The notes beneath the pieces were generated by a model. That model had not been told where the DNA came from and did no database searches. It saw only the letters and a program-made list of their open reading frames with translations. Both the position numbers and the translations under genes were made by a program. This document shows positions 59,593-64,000 of a stretch of 64,000 nt of DNA, in pieces. The stretch comes from Nitrospirota bacterium (GTDB lineage Bacteria; Nitrospirota; Nitrospiria; Nitrospirales; Nitrospiraceae), in the NCBI GenBank assembly GCA_004296885.1, contig SCVN01000002.1:1-64000 (forward strand), read 5' to 3'. How positions within the stretch are numbered: the first letter of the stretch is position 1; every line of letters starts with the position of its first letter.

Positions 59593-60225
59593 CTAGAGGC
59601 GGGTCTTCATGTAGGCGAGCAGCGCGTCTACCGCCCGATCTTCGGCGGCGCGATAGCTGTCCGGCGAATCCGCCAGGGCTTTGATGGTCAGCTTGCCGAG
59701 GATTTGCTGCGCATTCTTGTCCACGAACTGCACATCGACGAGCAGGAATCCATCCCCTACCGTGCCGGACACGGTGCCGATTTGCTGCTTCGCGTAGGAT
59801 TCGTAAATCCCGCCGACGAGCTCCGTCACGGCGCCCATCCAGCGGAGAAATCGGTTGCCTGTGTCCCACTTGGTGACGGTGGTCTGGATGATGAGGGTCT
59901 GCTGGTTGGCCCCCGTGATGGCGGCGGCGACACGACGGAATTTGCCCATCGTCCCGATGTGCAGCAGCATCTTCTCATGGAAGTCATGGGTGATTTCGGC
60001 CGGGGCAGCCGGATTCTTCGGCTCCGGGATTTCCACGGAGTTGTAGGCGGTGAGCTTGGATTCCACCGGTTGCACCACGATGGTTTTCTGGATCTCGGCC
60101 GCACAGCCGACCAGGCCGAGACAGAGGAGGCCGGCGGCGAGCGTGAGGGAGAAAAATCCTGAGGTCGGGGCGATCGGCGGCTGATTGGTCCGTACGCGGC
60201 AGAACTGTACCATCGGGGGCATCAT
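59593..60225 (-). CDS. DUF4410-like lipoprotein
   Basis: A 210-residue lipoprotein; lipobox LVGC. Features include VEIPEPKNPAAPAEITHDFHEKM, ITGANQQTLIIQTTVTKWDTGNR and GTVSGTVGDGFLLVDVQFVDKNA, a pattern found in DUF4410/GNA1162-like periplasmic proteins. The first ATG (60225) is used; ATG 60213 is an alternative. It lies downstream of the diguanylate-cyclase gene on the same strand (22 bases) and may share its transcript. Confidence 0.78.
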   Translation of the reverse strand: MMPPMVQFCRVRTNQPPIAPTSGFFSLTLAAGLLCLGLVGCAAEIQKTIVVQPVESKLTAYNSVEIPEPKNPAAPAEITHDFHEKMLLHIGTMGKFRRVAAAITGANQQTLIIQTTVTKWDTGNRFLRWMGAVTELVGGIYESYAKQQIGTVSGTVGDGFLLVDVQFVDKNAQQILGKLTIKALADSPDSYRAAEDRAVDALLAYMKTRL

Positions 60226-60247
60226 ACCCTAACGCAGGGGGGAAATC

Positions 60248-61231
60248 CTACTGAGGAAGGCCGACCGGGACGTCGGCGGGATCGAGCTGCCGGTCGCTGA
60301 TGCGTTGATCCTTCAGGTAGAAGCTGCCTGTCATGGCCTTGGCCTGCTTCTTCAACTGGGACACGATTTTGCTGACGTCGCCGGGGTGCTTGATCGGGGC
60401 GAACTCGTTCGTGACCACGGCGATGGAGAGCGTCATGAGCGGGAACTGTTCGCGATTTCCCTTGCGGTCCACCGAGTCGATGTAGCCGCGCAGGCGGTCC
60501 TCCCGGTCGTAGAAATCGGGAATGACCAGATCGAACCGCTTGATCACCGTCTGGCAGATGGCGTCGATCGTCGCGGGATCGCTCATGAACACGAAGTCGT
60601 CGCCGCCGACGTGGCCCACGAATCCCTCGGTCCCGGCCAGTTCGCTGACCACCGTCGTCAGCAGGCGGCAGGTCACCACCAGTACTTCATCGCCGCGGCC
60701 GTAGCCGTAACGGTCGTTGAACGACTTGAAATTATCCACGTCCAGGTAGGCCAGGGCGAAGGGGTGGCCGCTGTCGATCCGCCTGGTGGTCTCGCAGAGA
60801 ATGGACGTGTTCCCCGGGAGCCTGGTCAGCGGGTTTGCATCCAATGAACGGGCCATGCGGCTCAGGCAGAGCCGGAGCCGGCGCACCACGTCGTTCGGCC
60901 GGTAGGGCATCGTGATGTAATCGTCCACGGTGAGCGCGCCCCAGTCCACGTCGTCCACACGGACTTCGCGGATGAGCACGACGATGGGGAGACGTCCAAG
61001 GATTGGATCGGCTTTGAGATCGCGCACCAGGGTTTCCACGGAACGGCCGCCGGCTCCGTCCGCCGCCAGGACCAGGGTCGGCGGGTTGTGAAACAACTCG
61101 TCCATGGCGAGGCCGCCCCCGTCGTTGGACTCGACCTCAAATCCGGCCCGGCCGAGGAGGCCGGCCAGCGTCGAGGCTTCGTCCGGGTCGTTGTGCAGGA
61201 GAAGCACGCGTCGTGTCGCCGTGGCTGCCAT
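60248..61231 (-). CDS. Receiver-GGDEF protein with degenerate signature
   Basis: A 327-residue protein from ATG 61231. The N-terminal domain (about 1-125) is a receiver-like fold (LLLHNDPDEASTLAGLL), but the phospho-acceptor Asp position reads VLAADGAG, so phosphorylation is uncertain. The GGDEF domain (about 135-310) has the active-site loop GHVGGDDF instead of GG(D/E)EF. It may still have diguanylate-cyclase activity, or act as a c-di-GMP or protein-binding effector. It closes an operon of HDOD and small regulatory proteins. Confidence 0.85.
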   Translation of the reverse strand: MAATATRRVLLLHNDPDEASTLAGLLGRAGFEVESNDGGGLAMDELFHNPPTLVLAADGAGGRSVETLVRDLKADPILGRLPIVVLIREVRVDDVDWGALTVDDYITMPYRPNDVVRRLRLCLSRMARSLDANPLTRLPGNTSILCETTRRIDSGHPFALAYLDVDNFKSFNDRYGYGRGDEVLVVTCRLLTTVVSELAGTEGFVGHVGGDDFVFMSDPATIDAICQTVIKRFDLVIPDFYDREDRLRGYIDSVDRKGNREQFPLMTLSIAVVTNEFAPIKHPGDVSKIVSQLKKQAKAMTGSFYLKDQRISDRQLDPADVPVGLPQ

Positions 61232-61236
61232 AGTAT

Positions 61237-62073
61237 TCACAGAAAGTCGTCGATGGTGTCGAAGTCTCGCCATGCGATGTCGACGCAGGCGGCGAGCGCG
61301 TTATCATCCAGATTGACCAGCTTCCAGGCCTTCGACGCCAAGGGAGACACCGGTTGGTTGTCCATGGCGCCGTAGCCCATGGCTTTGGCCAGGATGTCCG
61401 CGACGTGGACGATTGCCGTCTGCAGCGGGGCATCACGCGCGAGCGTGGGTTGATGGTGGTACATCATGGGCTCTTTGAGCGAGTTGGGAAGGCTCCAGTG
61501 GTCCGCCAACCAGCCGGCCATCTCGGCGTGGGTCAGGCTGAGGATCTCCTGCTCGGCCTCCGTCCGCCAGAGGTCGCTCCCGTGCAAGGTTTGCTCGACC
61601 TGCACCGCCAGATCCGGCGCTTTCGAGTAGAGGGCGACTTGGCCGAGGTCGTGCAGCAGGCCGGCCACAAAGACCTCTTCCGGATGCGGGAGGCCGGCCC
61701 GCATTGCCAGGGTGTGGCAGGTCATGGCGACGGCCAGGGAGTGGCGCCAGAGTTGGCCCATCCCCGTGGCCATCATCATATCGAAGACGGAGGCGCAGAT
61801 CGCCATCCGTTTCACGATGTTGAGTCCGAGAATCACGACTGCGTGACTGACCGTGCCGATCCGTTTCGGGAACCCGTAATAGGGCGAGTTGGCCAGCTTC
61901 AGGACTTTTGCAGCCAGCACTTGATCCTTCTCGATGATCTGCGCAATCTCTTCGGCGGAGGAGTTGGGCCGGTTGCTGATCGAGACAATCTTGTGCACCA
62001 CCAGGGGCAGGGTGGGGAGGTCCCCGACCTTCTCGATCCGACGCCGGATTTCTGTGGCAGTCACAGTCGACAT
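61237..62073 (-). CDS. HDOD-domain protein (copy 2)
   Basis: A 278-residue HDOD (HD-related output) domain protein from ATG 62073. The HDOD signature (TLPLVVHKIVSISN; DQVLAAKVLKLANSPYYGFP; SHAVVILGLNIVK; LLHDLGQVAL) spans most of the length. HDOD proteins are regulators in bacterial signalling; their metal site is often incomplete and they may lack hydrolase activity. A closely similar gene lies at 62510-63364 (same domain order, most blocks match by eye). It ends 5 bases before the receiver-GGDEF gene. Confidence 0.9.
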   Translation of the reverse strand: MSTVTATEIRRRIEKVGDLPTLPLVVHKIVSISNRPNSSAEEIAQIIEKDQVLAAKVLKLANSPYYGFPKRIGTVSHAVVILGLNIVKRMAICASVFDMMMATGMGQLWRHSLAVAMTCHTLAMRAGLPHPEEVFVAGLLHDLGQVALYSKAPDLAVQVEQTLHGSDLWRTEAEQEILSLTHAEMAGWLADHWSLPNSLKEPMMYHHQPTLARDAPLQTAIVHVADILAKAMGYGAMDNQPVSPLASKAWKLVNLDDNALAACVDIAWRDFDTIDDFL

Positions 62074-62093
62074 GGCTGCGTCGTTCCTTCCGG

Positions 62094-62411
62094 TCAAACG
62101 GTCGTGCGGTGCGTCGCACGGAGATGACGCCGGATGGTTTCCTGCATGCGTGCCAATTCAGCGTCGCCTGCCACTTTCCTGAACCGATGATCGAGGGCCT
62201 GCTCCAACTCGGCGAGCGTTTTGACCGGGTCTCCTTCCTCGCCGTGACGATTCTCGATGTGGGCCGACGTCAGCCCCAAGTCACGTAGGCGGGCGATCAG
62301 CGAGGCATCCAACGACTTGCCGGCGGGCACGATCATTTGCCCGGTCAGACTGGTGACCGGTTTGGCCAGGACCATGCCCGGGGTGACTTCATCCAAGTGC
62401 ATGCGCTTCAT
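62094..62411 (-). CDS. Small cassette protein paired with HDOD (copy 2)
   Basis: A 105-residue protein. It starts MKRMHLDEVTPGMVLAKPVT, followed by TGQMIVPAGKSLDASLIARLRDLGL and, at the C-terminus, LDHRFRKVAGDAELARMQETIRRHL. The first half resembles the small domain at the N-terminus of some HD-GYP/DUF3391 proteins (V..L..GMVLA.PV). The paralogue at 63361-63699 has the same beginning and length and also precedes an HDOD gene. It may be a regulator or structural partner of the following HDOD protein. Confidence 0.65.
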   Translation of the reverse strand: MKRMHLDEVTPGMVLAKPVTSLTGQMIVPAGKSLDASLIARLRDLGLTSAHIENRHGEEGDPVKTLAELEQALDHRFRKVAGDAELARMQETIRRHLRATHRTTV

Positions 62412-62509
62412 GCCTCACTCCTTTCCCGACACGTTCTGCCGAGATCCCAATCGCCGGCTCTTCACAGCCGGGCCGGATGGCCGGAACTCGATGGCGATGG
62501 TCGTGGTCG

Positions 62510-63364
62510 TCATAGGTAGTCGTCGATGGTCTCGAACTCTTGGGCGGCCTTGTTGAGACACTCATCCAACCCGGCCTCGTCCAGGTTGATGAGCTTCCAG
62601 GCTTTCTGGTTGAGCGGCGGCACCAGATCGTCCCCCGAATCCCCGCACCCCAGCGCTTTCACCAGCACGTCGGCCACGTGGACGACGGCGGTCTGCATGT
62701 CCGCGTCGCGGGCGAGCATGGGATGGTGATGGAACATCATGGGGTCCTTGAGCGTGCTCGGCAGGTGCCACATGTCGCCCAGCCAGCCGGCCATGTCCGC
62801 ATGGGTCAGGCCCAGGACTTCCTGCTCCGCCTGGGTGCGCGAGCCGTCGCTTTGTTTGAGCACGCGCTCGATCTGCGCGCCCAGCTCCGGCAGCTTGGCC
62901 TGCAGCACGACTTTGCCTAGGTCGTGCAGAAGGCCTGCGGCGAAGAGTTCATCCGGGTTTTTGATCCCGCTGCGCGCGGCCAGGATGTGCGCCATCATGG
63001 CCACGCCGAGCGAATGGCGCCAGAGCTGCTCCATGCCGGCGGCTTTCATCATGTCGAACGCCGTGGCGCCCAGCGTCAACCCCTTCACCACGTTCAACCC
63101 CAGCACCACCACCGCGTGACTGACCGAGGCGATGCGGGAGGGAAACCCGTAAAACGGCGAGTTGGCCAGCTTCAACACCTTGGCGGCCAGCACCTGATCC
63201 TTTTCGATGATCTTGCCCAGGTCCTCGGCCGACGTGTCCGAGCGGTTGCTCATCAGGACGATCTTCTGCACCACATGCGGCAGGGTGGGCAGCTCGCCCA
63301 TTTTTTCAATCTGGCGCTTGATGGCCGCCGGATCGTGGGGGGCGGTCGTGATCAGGCTGCTCAT
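62510..63364 (-). CDS. HDOD-domain protein (copy 1)
   Basis: A 284-residue HDOD protein. It shares the layout and most motifs with copy 2 (TLPHVVQKIVLMSN; DQVLAAKVLKLANSPFYGFP; SHAVVVLGLNVVKG; LLHDLGKVVLQ), and both end in FxTIDD(Y/F)L. The start overlaps the stop of the upstream small gene by four bases (ATGA), so the two are translationally coupled, as expected for an interacting pair. Confidence 0.92.
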   Translation of the reverse strand: MSSLITTAPHDPAAIKRQIEKMGELPTLPHVVQKIVLMSNRSDTSAEDLGKIIEKDQVLAAKVLKLANSPFYGFPSRIASVSHAVVVLGLNVVKGLTLGATAFDMMKAAGMEQLWRHSLGVAMMAHILAARSGIKNPDELFAAGLLHDLGKVVLQAKLPELGAQIERVLKQSDGSRTQAEQEVLGLTHADMAGWLGDMWHLPSTLKDPMMFHHHPMLARDADMQTAVVHVADVLVKALGCGDSGDDLVPPLNQKAWKLINLDEAGLDECLNKAAQEFETIDDYL

Positions 63365-63699
63365 GCGGTTCCTCCTGCGGCGGCCTCCGCCTGGGCGACC
63401 TGCTGGACGGTGTGCAGGTGACGCCGGACGGCCTCGCGGATCATGACTTGCGTCGGATCGCCGGCCACTTGTCGAAATCGTCGATGCAGGTCCTGCTCCA
63501 AGTCGGCCGGACTCTTGGCGGCGGCCGCGCCGGCGGCGCCTTCGACGTACACGGCGTTGAGGTTCATCCGATCGAGCCGCTTGAGCAGGTCCTGGTCGAG
63601 CTCGGTCCCGGCGGGAAGAACCGTCACGCCGGTCTGGTTGGTGACGGGCTTCGCCAAGACCATGCCCGGCTCGGCTTCATCCAAGGGCACGCGCTTCAT
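63361..63699 (-). CDS. Small cassette protein paired with HDOD (copy 1)
   Basis: A 112-residue protein: MKRVPLDEAEPGMVLAKPVT, then TGVTVLPAGTELDQDLLKRLDRM, an Ala-rich linker, and LHRRFRQVAGDPTQVMIREAVRRHL. It is the paralogue of the gene at 62094-62411. The DUF3391-like half and the basic helical C-terminus suggest a small protein-interaction module. The 9-base gap from the GGDEF gene above and the overlap with HDOD below place it in one operon. Confidence 0.65.
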   Translation of the reverse strand: MKRVPLDEAEPGMVLAKPVTNQTGVTVLPAGTELDQDLLKRLDRMNLNAVYVEGAAGAAAAKSPADLEQDLHRRFRQVAGDPTQVMIREAVRRHLHTVQQVAQAEAAAGGTA

Positions 63700-63708
63700 A
63701 AGGACTCC

Positions 63709-64000
63709 TCAAGTCGAGATGTTCAGCCAGGCACCCTTCGTGGCCACCGCCAGGCTGTGCTGCCCCGGCTGCTTGGCCCTGTACAAGGCCGCTTCGGCCG
63801 CGCAGGCCAGCGCATCGGCCGGGCGCCGCTCCTGCATCCCGCCCGCGGCTGCGATGCCGGCGCTGAGCGTGATGCGGATCGTGCCTTCGTCCAACGCGAT
63901 CGGCTGCGCGGAGACCGAGGTGCGCAGGCGCTCCGCCAGCGCCGTTGCGAGCGGCTCGTCGCAGCCGGGCAGAATGGCCAGGAACTGGTCGCCGCCGTAG
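63709..64000 (-). CDS. GGDEF-domain protein, N-terminus beyond window
   Basis: The last 96 residues of a GGDEF protein; the frame is open to the right edge. The signature reads GGDQF just inside the edge, in place of GG(D/E)EF; the C-terminal RITLSAGIAAAGG and ADALACAAEAALYRAKQPGQH are normal. It may be inactive or have altered activity. It heads the operon that includes two HDOD cassettes and the receiver-GGDEF gene. Confidence 0.85.
   Translation of the reverse strand, partial: YGGDQFLAILPGCDEPLATALAERLRTSVSAQPIALDEGTIRITLSAGIAAAGGMQERRPADALACAAEAALYRAKQPGQHSLAVATKGAWLNIST

Overview
The window is one contiguous, GC-rich, gene-dense stretch of a bacterial chromosome with an LPS outer membrane: an LptE-type protein, many lipoproteins, outer-membrane barrels and periplasmic c-type cytochromes are all present. 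The mix of c-type cytochromes, PAS-rich hybrid kinases, HDOD/GGDEF proteins, a bactofilin and fatty-acid cis/trans isomerase fits a Nitrospirota (Nitrospira-like) organism. That assignment is an inference from gene content; there is no rRNA gene to settle it.

Layout. 1-4.8 kb: a peroxide-stress pair (PerR-type regulator with its own operator, then a di-heme peroxidase running off the left edge), the ribosome-assembly GTPase Der, an ankyrin-caspase lipoprotein and a HAD phosphatase. 4.8-14.4 kb: a multi-PAS hybrid kinase, then a housekeeping run leuS-lptE-holA, rpsT, a BamE-like lipoprotein, pyrF and tRNA-His. 14.3-15.4 kb: a small island bounded by copies of the tRNA-His 3' end and carrying a HigBA-type toxin-antitoxin pair. 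15.4-24.5 kb: an MtfA-like peptidase, a PII-like protein, an IS3 remnant, a FIST/hybrid-kinase operon, an intact Tll0287-type cytochrome beside a decayed heme-sensor pseudogene, and a truncated nitrobindin-like gene that abuts two isolated CRISPR repeats of different types. 24.5-30.8 kb: zinc-ribbon protein, FGE-like protein, FecR plus TPR-barrel pair, enolase-superfamily epimerase, RHH protein and CsgG-like lipoprotein.

30.9-40.9 kb is an accessory/defence region: an AbiEii-like nucleotidyltransferase pair, a DUF4258/YgiT-type toxin-antitoxin pair, two tiny paralogous Asn-Pro-repeat proteins, a three-gene type III-like restriction-modification operon (mod, an extra middle gene, res) and a Fic protein flanked by a 96-bp direct repeat copied from the end of the next gene. 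40.9-55.7 kb holds cti, an alcohol dehydrogenase, yacG, pgm, a Cache-PAS-GAF sensor, an RRM protein, an acyl desaturase, a bactofilin and a same-strand lipoprotein/cytochrome/heme-porin cluster. 55.8-64 kb has adenine deaminase, a convergent type II restriction-modification pair and a signalling operon in which a small-protein/HDOD cassette is tandemly duplicated between two GGDEF proteins.

The most unusual thread is a set of degenerate 7-nt (once 8-nt) tandem arrays at gene boundaries. They supply the start codon and signal-peptide core of the LptE-like gene, the N-terminus of the HAD gene, the stop codon of the MtfA-like gene and the sequence right after the stop of both Asn-Pro-repeat genes. 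They look like a mobile or slippage-driven sequence class that reshapes gene ends.
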